Numbered from the stretch's first letter, positions 1-8,459 are shown. The stretch is DNA of 64,000 bases from Hymenobacter negativus (GCF_017571495.1 NZ_JAGETZ010000011.1:180195-244194), one strand, 5' to 3'. Notes: generated from the sequence alone by a model not told the origin. Program-made: numbers and translations.

Positions 1-222
1 CAACTGCGGCCCCCGGCCCGAGCGCAGCAGGCGCGGGTACACCACGAGGTAGCACAGGTAAAACTCAATAAACCGAATGACTAAAATGGATGCCGTGAGC
101 CACAAGCTGATGCGTAGGTGCCCTCTGTCGTGCAGAAACACGCCCAGGAATTCGTAGCCGCCATACAGCAGCCAGCCCAGAATGTGCCAGCGGAGGGCGG
201 ATTTGGTCAGCAGATTGGCCAT
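1..222 (-). CDS. N-terminal part of a membrane protein, probably a LytS-type sensor histidine kinase (cut by window edge)
   Basis: The first 74 codons of a leftward gene are present; the rest lies beyond the window. The ATG at 222 gives a protein starting MANLLTKSALRWHILGWLLY, with a hydrophobic first helix, a charged loop (HDRGH) and a second helix rich in Leu, Ile and Tyr (about residues 38-62) ending in YPRLLRSGR. This short 'xxRWHxLGWxxY' opening and the closely spaced helices resemble the membrane part of LytS/YehU-type sensor kinases common in Bacteroidota, but the kinase domains are not visible, so the family is inference. It is divergent from the outer-membrane protein gene at 432, with about 210 bases between them. 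Confidence 0.6.
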   Translation of the reverse strand, partial: MANLLTKSALRWHILGWLLYGGYEFLGVFLHDRGHLRISLWLTASILVIRFIEFYLCYLVVYPRLLRSGRGPQL

Positions 223-431
223 GATAGGGCAGGGATTAATGCAGGACCAAAACTACCGCCCCCCGCCAGCACCCGCACCTTTTTTATGCGAAAGCCCGGT
301 TTTAGGATGCGAAACCGGAAAACGCCCAAAAGGCCCGATAACAGCAGGTTTTGGGGCGTTGGAATAATGTTTTTTACCCCGGAAATGGGCCAGCTCACCT
401 TTGAGCCATCAAACCGCCAACGCCCTTTCCC

Positions 432-2849
432 ATGAACACCTTTACCTGCTTCCGCCGCCTTTTCACCCTCGCCCTACTGGCCCTGCCAATGCTCTCGCAA
501 TGGGCCGCCGCCCAGGCCACCGCCACCGGCTCCGTGCTCGATAAAGCCGGCCAGCCACTGGGCTTCGCCACCGCCATGTTGCTGGCTCTGCCCGATTCCA
601 GCATCGCCAATTCGCAAACCACCACCGAACTGGGCGCCTACACCTTCGGCGGCGTGAAGCCCGGCCGCTACTGCGTGAAGGCAATGATGATGAGCTACAC
701 CACCGCTCTTAGCGCCGCCTTTGTCGTGAGTAAAGATGCTATCACGGTGCCGGCTCTGCGCCTGGCGCCGGCTACCACGGCCCTGAAAGAAGTGACCGTA
801 GTGGGCACCACGCCCATGCTGGAGCAGCACGCCGACCGCACCGTGGTGAACGTGGACCGCCTGAATACGGCCGGCGAAACCGCCCTCGACATTCTGCGCA
901 AAGCCCCTGGCGTAACTCTTGACAAAGACGACAACATCCTGTACCGCGGCAGCGCCGGCGTCAACGTCATGATTGATGGCAAGCTCACCTACATGAGCGG
1001 CGCGGCCCTGAGTAGCTACCTCAAGTCCTTGCCCGCCTCGGCCATCAGCCAGATTGAGCTCATGCCCAACCCACCCGCCTCGATGGACGCCGCCGGCACG
1101 GCCGGGGTGCTCAACATCAAGCTGAAGCGCAGCCAGTTGCCCGGCCTGAGCGGCACCTACACCCTCGGCCTCGGCCAGGGCCGCTACGAGAAAAGCTGGG
1201 CCGGCACCAACCTGGCCTACAACGTGGGCGAGGTGCGCCTCTTCGCCCGCGTCGACGCCGGCCGCTACAACTCTTTCAACCGCCTCACCATGATTCGCAC
1301 CATCGGCGATAGCCTTTTCAACCAGGAAAACGTGTGGCGCCCGCTCACCTACGCCGGTACCTACAGCACCGGCGCCGACGTGGCCCTGACCGCAAAGCAA
1401 AGCCTGGGTATCCAGCTGCGCGGTGGCTTTGACCAGACCGATGCCGTGAGCACCAGCAACTCCGTGACCACCGACCTGGACGGCAACTGCGGCGGCGGCC
1501 GCCAGATGACCAACCCCAAAAACAGCACCGGCAACAACCAGGCCCTGAACCTCTACTACAAATACGCCCTCGACAGCACCGGCCGCGAGCTGAGCGCTAC
1601 CGCCGACTTCGTGCACTACGCCAACACCAACGACCAGCGCTTCAACAACGTAATCTTCGCTTCCAACTCCGAGCAGGGCCGCCCGGCCGAGCAACTGCGA
1701 AGCGCCGCGTCGGCCGAAACCACCATCCGGGCTGCCAAAATCGACTACGTGCACCCCTTCGCCGGCACCAAATGGCGGGCCGAAACCGGCGTCAAAACCA
1801 GCTGGGTGACCTCGCGCAGCGCCATCCAACTCGATAAGCTGATGGACAGCGGCTGGCAAACCGATGCCCTGCGCACCAACCAGTTTGCCTACGACGAGCA
1901 CATCACCGCCGGCTATGTGAGCGTGAACACCACCCTCCACCGCTGGGAGCTGAAAGCCGGCCTGCGCGGCGAGCTCACCCAAACTACCGGCACGCCCGCC
2001 ATCGGCGCGGTTATATCCCGCAACTACTTTCAGCTGTTTCCCAGCGCTTTTGCCAACTACAGAATGGATGAGAACAACCAGGTGAGCGCCTCCGTGAGCC
2101 GCCGCATCACCCGCCCCGCCTACCAAAACCTGAACCCCTTCCTCAACTATACTGACTTCTACACTGCCCAGCAGGGCAACCCCTTCCTGGCGCCCTCGCT
2201 CTCGCAGTCCTTCGTGCTGAACTACCTGCACAAAGACTTCCAAGTGCTGAGTCTGAGCTATCTGCACGAAACCAACTCGGTGAACGAAGTCATCAGCCAG
2301 AACGACGTCACCAAGGTATCGACTAGCACGCCCCAAAACCTGGCCCAGACTAGCACCATCACCCTGAGCTCGGGCGGCCACACTGACATCACCAAAGCCT
2401 GGGGCGTCGATAACCAGCTGAGCGGCAGCTACACTCAGGTAAGCACCACCATTCAGGACCAGCCCGTGCGGCTGGCCAGCTACAACTGGGAAGCCAGCTC
2501 CAACCACACCTTCATCCTGCCCCGCAACTACAAGCTAATGGTGGGCGGCGAATACAGCTCGCCCGGCGTGATGGGCCTGTTCCACACCAAGGCCAGCGGC
2601 TCGGTGAACCTGGGCTTGAAAAAGCAAGTGTGGGCCGAGCGCGCCACCTTTAGCCTGCGTGTGGCCGACGTCTTCAACACCAGCCGCTTCCGCAGCACGC
2701 TCAACTACGCCAACGTGAACCAAACCTGGAACAACCAGTGGGAAAGCCGCCGCGTCACGCTCACCTTCACCTGCAAAATCGGCAGCGGCAAAACCCAGGC
2801 CCGCCGCGCCGCCGCCAGCGCCGACGAGGAGGGCCGCGTGGGGAACTAG
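432..2849 (+). CDS. TonB-dependent-type outer-membrane beta-barrel protein
   Basis: The 805-residue product has a signal peptide ending near AAAQA, a carboxypeptidase-regulatory-like beta-sandwich (about residues 30-115, with LDKAGQPLGFATAMLL), a plug domain (about 120-230, including GSAGVNVMIDGKLTYM and the run PNPPASMDAAGTAGVLNI) and a long C-terminal beta-barrel. This is the architecture of the 'outer membrane beta-barrel protein' family of Bacteroidota, related to TonB-dependent receptors but usually without a SusD partner; none is adjacent here. The substrate cannot be read from the sequence. The protein ends in a basic, Ala-rich tail (QARRAAASADEEGRVGN) rather than the usual aromatic last strand, which is a little unusual. 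No clear terminator follows before the AraC-type gene. Confidence 0.88.
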   Translation: MNTFTCFRRLFTLALLALPMLSQWAAAQATATGSVLDKAGQPLGFATAMLLALPDSSIANSQTTTELGAYTFGGVKPGRYCVKAMMMSYTTALSAAFVVSKDAITVPALRLAPATTALKEVTVVGTTPMLEQHADRTVVNVDRLNTAGETALDILRKAPGVTLDKDDNILYRGSAGVNVMIDGKLTYMSGAALSSYLKSLPASAISQIELMPNPPASMDAAGTAGVLNIKLKRSQLPGLSGTYTLGLGQGRYEKSWAGTNLAYNVGEVRLFARVDAGRYNSFNRLTMIRTIGDSLFNQENVWRPLTYAGTYSTGADVALTAKQSLGIQLRGGFDQTDAVSTSNSVTTDLDGNCGGGRQMTNPKNSTGNNQALNLYYKYALDSTGRELSATADFVHYANTNDQRFNNVIFASNSEQGRPAEQLRSAASAETTIRAAKIDYVHPFAGTKWRAETGVKTSWVTSRSAIQLDKLMDSGWQTDALRTNQFAYDEHITAGYVSVNTTLHRWELKAGLRGELTQTTGTPAIGAVISRNYFQLFPSAFANYRMDENNQVSASVSRRITRPAYQNLNPFLNYTDFYTAQQGNPFLAPSLSQSFVLNYLHKDFQVLSLSYLHETNSVNEVISQNDVTKVSTSTPQNLAQTSTITLSSGGHTDITKAWGVDNQLSGSYTQVSTTIQDQPVRLASYNWEASSNHTFILPRNYKLMVGGEYSSPGVMGLFHTKASGSVNLGLKKQVWAERATFSLRVADVFNTSRFRSTLNYANVNQTWNNQWESRRVTLTFTCKIGSGKTQARRAAASADEEGRVGN

Positions 2850-2926
2850 GAAAGCGTTGGCAATAGCCAGCAGGCCGCAAAATGAACCATCCAAGCACTA
2901 CCTCGTCCGAACGGGTGGCGCAAAAA

Positions 2927-2941
2927 CTTAAATCATCACCA
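2927..2941 (+). promoter_or_regulatory. Probable AraC-type operator, single copy
   Basis: The 15-mer CTTAAATCATCACCA lies 61 bases before the araC-type start. The same 15-mer, differing at one central base, occurs twice in front of the ester cyclase gene (3558 and 3579). This suggests autoregulation. The binding itself is inferred from repetition and position. Confidence 0.5.
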
Positions 2942-3002
2942 GCATAACTGGCTAAAGAATGGGGAAATTTGCGGCTGCATTCACGCCTTATTTTTCCTGA
3001 AC

Positions 3003-3446
3003 ATGGCTACTAAAATCCCTCAAGCGTACCTGAGCCGCCAAGCGGAAATCACGCAGCTTTTTCAGCAGGTGATGAATGCGCACATGGACGATTTTATGGC
3101 CGGGCGGGCGCCGGAAATGGTGCACATCCGCGAGCTGGCCAGCCGCATGTGCCTGCATCCGGTGCACGTCAGCAGCGTTATCAAGCTGCATACGGGGTTT
3201 CACCCGTGCTATTTCTACGAACTGCGGATTGTGGAGGAAGCCCGAAACCTGCTGGCCGACTTCAGCCTGGCGGTGGGCGAGGTGGCCAGCCGCCTGACGT
3301 ACGACACCTCCAACTTCACCAAGTTCTTCAAAACCTACGCCGGCCTCACGCCCACCGAATACCGCAAAAAGCTGAGCGGCGCACCCGCCCTCGTAGCAGC
3401 CGGAGCCGCGCCGGAGCTACCGCAGCCGTTGCGTCTCGTCGCCTAA
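3003..3446 (+). CDS. AraC-family transcriptional regulator (DNA-binding domain only)
   Basis: A 147-residue protein made almost entirely of the AraC/XylS double helix-turn-helix domain. The first HTH covers about residues 42-65 (IRELASRMCLHPVHVSSVIK) and the second about 90-118 (VGEVASRLTYDTSNFTKFFK), followed by the family signature GLTPTEYRKKL. There is no room for a ligand-binding domain; the first 35 residues are helical and the last 20 are Ala/Pro-rich. It probably controls itself and the ester cyclase/SDR genes downstream, because the same 15-mer occurs about 55-60 bases before both start codons. The signal it answers to is unknown. A strong hairpin terminator follows. Confidence 0.88.
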   Translation: MATKIPQAYLSRQAEITQLFQQVMNAHMDDFMAGRAPEMVHIRELASRMCLHPVHVSSVIKLHTGFHPCYFYELRIVEEARNLLADFSLAVGEVASRLTYDTSNFTKFFKTYAGLTPTEYRKKLSGAPALVAAGAAPELPQPLRLVA

Positions 3447-3467
3447 GCAGCGACCCACACCGAGTGA

Positions 3468-3497
3468 GGCCGAACGATAAAATCGTTCGGCCTTTTT
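3468..3497 (+). terminator. Intrinsic terminator after the araC-type gene
   Basis: An 11-base stem, GGCCGAACGAT paired with ATCGTTCGGCC across a short A-rich loop, is followed by TTTTT, 20 bases after the stop codon. Confidence 0.85.
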
Positions 3498-3557
3498 GCG
3501 TTGGATACCCTGCATTTGGTGGCGCATGAACACGGTTGAGGCCACTTGGGAGAATTA

Positions 3558-3593
3558 CTTAAATCTTCACCAATAGTCCTTAAATCCTCACCA
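3558..3593 (+). promoter_or_regulatory. Tandem AraC-type half-sites with 21-bp spacing
   Basis: Two direct repeats, CTTAAATCTTCACCA (3558) and CTTAAATCCTCACCA (3579), start exactly 21 bp apart, i.e. two helical turns, and end 52 bases before the ATG of the ester cyclase gene. Direct repeats about 21 bp apart are the known layout of AraC-family half-sites such as araI1/araI2. A third copy precedes the neighbouring regulator gene. Assignment to that regulator is inference. Confidence 0.65.
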
Positions 3594-3645
3594 AAGCCCC
3601 GGTTACCGCTGGTCAGACCTTTGTTTCAACCATTTGAGCGAAGCA

Positions 3646-4098
3646 ATGACAACCCCAAAAGAACCCGCCGCGCTGGTGCCGGCCCTAACGGCCGCCGAGC
3701 GCCACGCCATCACAACCTTCTACGGTGCCTGGAAGCTAAACCAGCCCGATTTAATTGACGAAGCCTGCGCGCCCGATTGGCAGGACATTCCGCTGGGACC
3801 CGGCCAAGTGGCCGGCCCGCAGGGCATGAAGGACATCATTCGCCACTTCGTGGACATTCTGCCCGATGTGGAAATCAACGTGCTCGAACTGTTCGGCACG
3901 CACGAGCGGGCCGGAGTGCGGGCCGAAATCGCCTTCACCCACAGCCACGAAGTGCTAGGCATCCCGGCCACGGGCAGAAAAGTGGCTATTCCTCTGCACG
4001 AATTCCATTATCTGAAAGCGGGCAAAATCACCCACACCTGGCACCTGGAAGATTGGTTTGGCCTGCTGACGCAAAGCGCCGCGTGGCCTATCAAATAA
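3646..4098 (+). CDS. SnoaL-like ester cyclase / NTF2-fold protein
   Basis: A 150-residue protein of the SnoaL/ester-cyclase branch of the NTF2 fold. It shows the usual helix with FYGAWKLNQPDLIDEACA, the strand WQDIPLGPGQVAGPQGMK, the ILPDVEINV segment, and the end HEFHYLKAGKITHTWHLEDW typical of this family. The ATG at 3646 is preferred over an upstream in-frame TTG at 3634 because the family normally starts just before this point. It lies downstream of two probable AraC-type sites and 35 bases before an SDR gene, so the pair is probably an operon for conversion of a small carbonyl or polyketide-like compound. The substrate is unknown. Confidence 0.8.
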   Translation: MTTPKEPAALVPALTAAERHAITTFYGAWKLNQPDLIDEACAPDWQDIPLGPGQVAGPQGMKDIIRHFVDILPDVEINVLELFGTHERAGVRAEIAFTHSHEVLGIPATGRKVAIPLHEFHYLKAGKITHTWHLEDWFGLLTQSAAWPIK

Positions 4099-4133
4099 CG
4101 CGTTTCAATTAATACATTTTAATCGAGCTATCC

Positions 4134-4808
4134 ATGAGTAATTCCATGAAAACCGCCGTTGTAACCGGTGTCAGCAGCGGCATTGGCCGGGCTCTGGCGC
4201 AAAAGCTGCTGGCCGAAGGCTACCAGGTAATTGGTACCACGCGCACCGGCCAAGCCGAGGGGCTAAGCCATCCCAACCTGCAACTGGTGGCATTGGAGGC
4301 TACCAGCGAAGCCAGCGTGCAACAGGCCGCCGGTCAAATTGCGGCCCTCACCACCGGCATTGACTTGCTGGTGAACAACGCGGGCACGGCCCCCGATGTG
4401 TTTGCGGTAGCACCAGAACGAGCCGCCTTCACCCAAACGCTGACCACGAATGTCACTGGTCCGGTGTTCTTTACCGAGGCGCTGCTGCCTTACCTGAACA
4501 GTGGTGGGCAAGTCATCTTTGTGTCGAGCAACATGGGGCTGCCCCGCAACGCCGCCCCGAATGGCCCTGGCTACCGGCTGTCGAAGGCGTCCATCAACAT
4601 GTACGCAGCCATGCTGGCGCAGCGCCTTGCCGAGCGGCAGATTCGGGTGACGCCCATGCACCCCGGCTGGGTGCAGACCCGGCTGGGCGGCAGCAAGGCC
4701 CCACTCACGCCCGAGCAAGCCGCCGAAGGCCTTTACCAAGGCATCGTGACCAATACCGAAAGCGGCCAGTTTTGGAATGCCGCCGTGGGCGTGCTAGAAG
4801 CCTTTTAG
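4134..4808 (+). CDS. Short-chain dehydrogenase/reductase
   Basis: A 224-residue classical SDR. The Rossmann cofactor motif is TGVSSGIGRAL (about residues 11-21), the NNAG motif is present near residue 82, and the active site comprises Ser in FVSSNMG and the YRLSK motif (Tyr and Lys about 147-151). PGWVQTRLGG follows the active site as in SDRs that reduce carbonyl groups. The cofactor is probably NADPH or NADH; neither can be fixed from sequence alone. It follows the ester cyclase by 35 bases and ends at a shared bidirectional terminator with ureD. Confidence 0.9.
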   Translation: MSNSMKTAVVTGVSSGIGRALAQKLLAEGYQVIGTTRTGQAEGLSHPNLQLVALEATSEASVQQAAGQIAALTTGIDLLVNNAGTAPDVFAVAPERAAFTQTLTTNVTGPVFFTEALLPYLNSGGQVIFVSSNMGLPRNAAPNGPGYRLSKASINMYAAMLAQRLAERQIRVTPMHPGWVQTRLGGSKAPLTPEQAAEGLYQGIVTNTESGQFWNAAVGVLEAF

Positions 4809-4837
4809 CGTAGCGTGCCAGAGCCATCAGGATGAAT

Positions 4838-4887
4838 AAAAGGAGCCATACCATCTGCCGCCCGCGCCGGATGGTATGGCTTCTTTT
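4838..4887. terminator. Bidirectional terminator between SDR and ureD
   Basis: The palindrome arms GCCATACCATC and GATGGTATGGC are flanked by an A-run on the left and a T-rich run on the right, so it can end transcription from both convergent genes. Confidence 0.85.
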
Positions 4888-4890
4888 GCG

Positions 4891-5793
4891 CTAATACTTC
4901 CTCACCAGCGGGTTATACCCCAGCAGCCGCTCATCTGCCAGCCCGGCCAGCAGCGCGTCGCACAGCGGCTGCAGCGCCATCCGGCTCTGCGCCGCCGCCC
5001 GCAGCACCCACACGTTCTCTCTAGCTTGCGCCACCGAAACCACGTATGGCTGGCTGCTGATGCGAAAATGCGGCCCCGTGCTGCCCGCCATTTTCAGCCC
5101 TTCCAACACTTGGGTCAAAAACCGGTACCGCGCATCATCGGGGCTGCCGACCAGAAAAACGGAGAAGAAGGTTTGATACTGGGCGAAGTTGGCCGGCGAG
5201 GTGGCAATATTTTCCTCGGGGCGGAAAGCAAACCTGTCCAGCACCACCAGCCGGCCTGCCACCCGCACCCGCAGCTCCGACTGCAGCGCGTGGAAGGCAA
5301 ACTGCTCGCCCTGGTCCATGCGGCCGGAGTGAAACCAATCGACCAGAAACAGCAGCGATGTGGGCTGCAGGTGCCACTCCTGCACCTGTCGGTAGCGGCT
5401 TTCGGCTTGCAGTACCACCGGGTCGGGGAATATGACGGCCAAGGCGTTTTCGCTTAACTCGCCCACCGTGTGCTGCTCCGCTACGGACCCATCAATGGAC
5501 CGAAAAATCTTGGTGCTGGCCTGGGTGCTGAGGATGAGCCGCCCATCGGCCTGCACCGTGATGCGCAGCCGGATAATGTCGCCCGCCACCATGCCGCCGC
5601 CGTAACTGCTCAGTACCACGTGCACGGCGCGGCCGTGCGAGGCTGGTTGCAGCAGCTTCAGCGGCTGGATGTTTTTGCAGGCCACCAGACGCGAGCGGCC
5701 GCGCACCTCGGCCACCTCCAACACGCTCCAGGCAGGTGCGGCGGGTGGCGGAGGGGCAACAGGCAGGGGAGGGGCAGCCGAATCAATGTTCAT
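4891..5793 (-). CDS. ureD: Urease accessory protein UreD (UreH), standing alone
   Basis: The 300-residue product matches the UreD family, the scaffold that with UreF and UreG delivers nickel to apo-urease. The diagnostic block is about residues 67-102: SSYGGGMVAGDIIRLRI, then STQASTKIFRS, followed by a PDPVVLQAESRY segment and WFHSGRM further on. The N-terminus carries a Pro/Ala-rich stretch. The ATG at 5793 is preferred over the in-frame TTG at 5826. No urease structural or other accessory gene lies on either side: the neighbours are an SDR and a J-like protein. It is either the detached member of a urease set elsewhere or a leftover; length and motifs look intact. Confidence 0.85.
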   Translation of the reverse strand: MNIDSAAPPLPVAPPPPAAPAWSVLEVAEVRGRSRLVACKNIQPLKLLQPASHGRAVHVVLSSYGGGMVAGDIIRLRITVQADGRLILSTQASTKIFRSIDGSVAEQHTVGELSENALAVIFPDPVVLQAESRYRQVQEWHLQPTSLLFLVDWFHSGRMDQGEQFAFHALQSELRVRVAGRLVVLDRFAFRPEENIATSPANFAQYQTFFSVFLVGSPDDARYRFLTQVLEGLKMAGSTGPHFRISSQPYVVSVAQARENVWVLRAAAQSRMALQPLCDALLAGLADERLLGYNPLVRKY

Positions 5794-5959
5794 CGTACTG
5801 CGAAGTACGGGCGTGATATTCGTCAATTGTGCACGGCTGCTTGGGCAATTTCGGCTTCGGGTGTCGGGCTTATTGTTGCGGGCGCAATAGCTGGCAGCTT
5901 ATCTGCGTTTTGAAATAAGCCGTCTGCCTGTATTTTAGGGCCTTGCCGTGCTATCCCTT

Positions 5960-6712
5960 ATGCAGAATTATTACCGCTTGCTGGGCGTCGAGCCCACGGC
6001 CACCGCGCAGGAAATTGTTCAGGGCTACTTACGCCAGCGCAACCGCCTCAAGCGCCTCGCCGCCCATGACCCTGCCATGAAGTCTCGCCTGGCCGAAGTG
6101 GAGGCTGGCTACGGCATCCTGGCCCACCCGCGCCGCCGTGTAGCCTACGATGTGCTGCTGGCCGAAGAACCCGCTGCGCCGGCTTTGCCCTCGGCCCGCC
6201 GCTCTGCTGATGAGCGCATGGCCCGCTATGCCCAGTGGGCCCGCCGCCTCAACCTGGCGTTGCTGGCAGGCTGTCTGCTGCTGGTACTCGACTGGGCCCT
6301 GCCCCAGCGCCAGTATCCGCACGAAACCATCCTTAGCCGCTTTCCCGTGTCCGTGTCGGCGGCGCTTTCCGACCCGCAGCTGGCTTACCGCGTGCACACC
6401 GAGCACACCACTTTCCGGCTGCCCAGCGCCATCAGCCACCGGGCGCGGTCGGGCCAGCACCTGGTGGTGTGGCAAACGCCGCTGCTGCGCGAGGTGCAGC
6501 GCATCAGCATTTCCGATGCCGGAGCCGACCCAACGCCGTTTCAGCCCTACGGCGGCACTATTTACGGCACCTTTTTCCTGCTGCCGCTGCTGATGGGAGC
6601 CGTGGCAGCGGTGGGCGTGTGGCCCGGTCGCTCCCCCGAAACCGTAGTCAATACCGCCGCAGTAGGCAGCCTTCTGGCCATTCTGGTATTGGTGATAATG
6701 CTCTCTTTTTAA
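5960..6712 (+). CDS. Membrane protein with a degenerate J-like domain
   Basis: The N-terminal 65 residues follow the DnaJ J-domain pattern (NYYRLLGVEPTATAQEIVQG at the start, then AGYGILAHPRRRVAYD at the end). The HPD tripeptide that stimulates Hsp70 ATPase is missing: the aligned loop reads RLKRLAAHD. A transmembrane helix follows near residues 97-115, then a roughly 80-residue soluble part, and two more helices at the C-terminus (FLLPLLMGAVAAVGVW and the last 20 residues). The ATG at 5960 is chosen over GTG at 5948 because J domains normally start right at this point. Function is unknown; a J-type scaffold without co-chaperone activity is the most that can be inferred. Confidence 0.75.
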   Translation: MQNYYRLLGVEPTATAQEIVQGYLRQRNRLKRLAAHDPAMKSRLAEVEAGYGILAHPRRRVAYDVLLAEEPAAPALPSARRSADERMARYAQWARRLNLALLAGCLLLVLDWALPQRQYPHETILSRFPVSVSAALSDPQLAYRVHTEHTTFRLPSAISHRARSGQHLVVWQTPLLREVQRISISDAGADPTPFQPYGGTIYGTFFLLPLLMGAVAAVGVWPGRSPETVVNTAAVGSLLAILVLVIMLSF

Positions 6713-6716
6713 GTCG

Positions 6717-6763
6717 CAAGGTTGGGGTAACACGAATAATCTGCGTTGCCGCCCCAACCTTTG
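6717..6763 (+). terminator. Stem-loop after the J-like gene
   Basis: CAAGGTTGGGG pairs with CCCCAACCTTTG (one bulge) across a loop of about 24 bases, directly after the stop codon. There is no strong T-run, so terminator activity is uncertain; it could instead overlap the promoter of the ankyrin gene. Confidence 0.45.
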
Positions 6764-6813
6764 CGCCCGCTAGCCGATTACCAACGCACGTTTTACCACT
6801 CCAAGCCGATTTC

Positions 6814-7308
6814 ATGGATTTTACTTCCGCCCGCCCCGAAGACCTGCTATTCGACGCTGCCCGCCGCGGCGACGTGGCCGGCCTCAAAGAGTTGCTCGCC
6901 AACGGCCTCGACATCAACTCGACCAATGCCAAGGGCTTCACTGCGCTCACCCTCACCACCTACGACGACCACCTCGACGCTGCCAATTTCCTGCTCGAAG
7001 CCGGCGCCGACCCCAATATCCAGGACGTCACCGGCAATTCGGCGCTTATGGGCGTCAGCTTCAAAGGATATCCTGAAATTGCCCGCGCCCTCATCCAGCA
7101 CGGCGCCGACCTCAACCTGCAAAATGGCAACGGCGGCACTGCCCTCATGTTTGCCACCATGTTCGGCCGCAACAACCTCGTCAAGCTCCTGCTCGAAGCC
7201 GGCGCCGACCCTTCCATCCAGGACAACCGCGGCTTCAGCGCCCTGCACCTGGCCGGCCAGCAAGGCAACGAAGAGGCCTGGGCCTTGCTCGGCGGTGCTT
7301 CAGAGTAA
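6814..7308 (+). CDS. Ankyrin-repeat protein
   Basis: A 164-residue protein of about four to five ankyrin repeats. Clear repeat cores are DAARRGDVAGLKELLANGLD, AANFLLEAGADPNIQD, IARALIQHGADLNLQNGNG and LVKLLLEAGADPSIQDNRG, each about 33 residues apart. There is no signal peptide, so it is probably cytoplasmic and binds another protein. The ATG at 6814 fits the start of the first repeat; the open frame extends further upstream but lacks repeat character there. It converges on the dioxygenase gene. Confidence 0.88.
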   Translation: MDFTSARPEDLLFDAARRGDVAGLKELLANGLDINSTNAKGFTALTLTTYDDHLDAANFLLEAGADPNIQDVTGNSALMGVSFKGYPEIARALIQHGADLNLQNGNGGTALMFATMFGRNNLVKLLLEAGADPSIQDNRGFSALHLAGQQGNEEAWALLGGASE

Positions 7309-7326
7309 ATATTAGGGCTAAGTTTA

Positions 7327-7380
7327 GAGGGTTGAATGCTGCTTGCAAGAGTGTCCTTTTCAATTCAGCATTCAACCCTC
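7327..7380. terminator. Bidirectional stem-loop between ankyrin and dioxygenase genes
   Basis: Perfect 15-base arms, GAGGGTTGAATGCTG and CAGCATTCAACCCTC, are separated by 24 bases in the gap between two convergent genes. Confidence 0.65.
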
Positions 7381-7385
7381 GAGAC

Positions 7386-8273
7386 TCAACCCACCATAAA
7401 TGTCCGCATGCTCATGCCGCCGAAGCTTACTTCTTCAAACAGCTGCTGCATGGGCTCGTTTTTGCCAGCAAGGCCCAGGGTGTAGAGGGTGGGCAGGTAA
7501 TGGTCGAGTGTAGGGACGGCCAGCGGGCCGCTGCTGCCAGCTTTGGTGTAGTCGGCCAGGGCGCGGTAGTTGCCTGAAACCAGATGACCCTTGAACCACT
7601 CGTCGAACTCCACGGCCCAGTCATAAGGAGTTGCGTCGTTGGTCATGAACCTGGGCATGCTCTGGCGTAGGTTGTGCACCACGTTGCCGCTACCTACAAT
7701 GAGCACACCCCGCTCCCGCAGAAACTGCAGTTGCTTCGCGAAGTCGAAGTGCCAGTCCAACGACTTGGTGGCGTCTATGCTAAGCTGAAACACCGGTACA
7801 TCGGCGGCCGGGAAGAGGTGGTGCAGCACCGTCCAGGTGCCGTGGTCGAGGCCCCATTCATCGGTGCCGTGCACATCGGGCACCTGCGCAATGAGGTCGC
7901 GCACCAAAGCCGGCGCCCCGGGTGCCGGGTACTGTATATCGAACAGCGCCTGCGGAAAGCCCCCAAAGTCGTGAATCGTTTTGGGCCGCTCGTTCTGCGT
8001 GGCAAAGGTGCCCCGCGTAAGCCAGTGCGCCGATACCACCAGAATGGCCTGGGGCGGCCGGTTGCGGCGCAGGTCTTCGCCCACCCGCCGCAGCTGGCGC
8101 GTGAAGGCATTGTCTTCAAGGGCATTCATCGGCGAGCCGTGGCCTACGAAGAGCACGGGCATGGGCGCCGTTTTGGCAAACGTGGAAGCAGTGGCGTGGA
8201 GCGAGGCAAGGTTCATGGCAGCAGGAGCAAGAGACAGCACGCCCAGGGTTTTCAGCAAATGGCGGCGTTCCAT
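7386..8273 (-). CDS. DODA-type extradiol ring-opening dioxygenase (YgiD-like)
   Basis: The 295-residue protein belongs to the LigB/DODA family of metal-dependent extradiol dioxygenases, related to 4,5-DOPA dioxygenase. Metal or active-site His are visible in FVGHGSPMNAL, SAHWLTRG, IHDFGGFP and GLDHGTWTVLHH. The N-terminus (MERRHLLKTLGVLSLAPAAM) looks like a signal or Tat-like anchor, so the enzyme may be exported, unlike E. coli YgiD. The ATG at 8273 is chosen over a long upstream extension that runs into the divergent regulator. The physiological substrate is unknown. It shares a promoter region with the Crp-like gene. Confidence 0.88.
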   Translation of the reverse strand: MERRHLLKTLGVLSLAPAAMNLASLHATASTFAKTAPMPVLFVGHGSPMNALEDNAFTRQLRRVGEDLRRNRPPQAILVVSAHWLTRGTFATQNERPKTIHDFGGFPQALFDIQYPAPGAPALVRDLIAQVPDVHGTDEWGLDHGTWTVLHHLFPAADVPVFQLSIDATKSLDWHFDFAKQLQFLRERGVLIVGSGNVVHNLRQSMPRFMTNDATPYDWAVEFDEWFKGHLVSGNYRALADYTKAGSSGPLAVPTLDHYLPTLYTLGLAGKNEPMQQLFEEVSFGGMSMRTFMVG

Positions 8274-8459
8274 GAGAGTTGATAGGAAAGAGTTACACTG
8301 CAAATTTCCGCTTCCCGCCGCCGCTGTGCCTTGAGGTATGGTAAGAAATGAAGTAGTGCGAACCGAAGACGGCGGAGCCAACTTTGCAATTCGCTTCCCC
8401 GCACCGTTCCCGCAATCACAAGATGGCCTGTGGATGGAAACTGCAAAGCTCACGCTACT

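Noticed and set aside
474..2507. 677-codon open frame on the minus strand
   Set aside because: It lies wholly inside the beta-barrel gene; its Gly/Ala/Val-rich product without domains is typical of antisense shadows in GC-rich DNA. Similar long shadows over mutB, the repeat-protein genes and the PL7 gene were rejected for the same reason.
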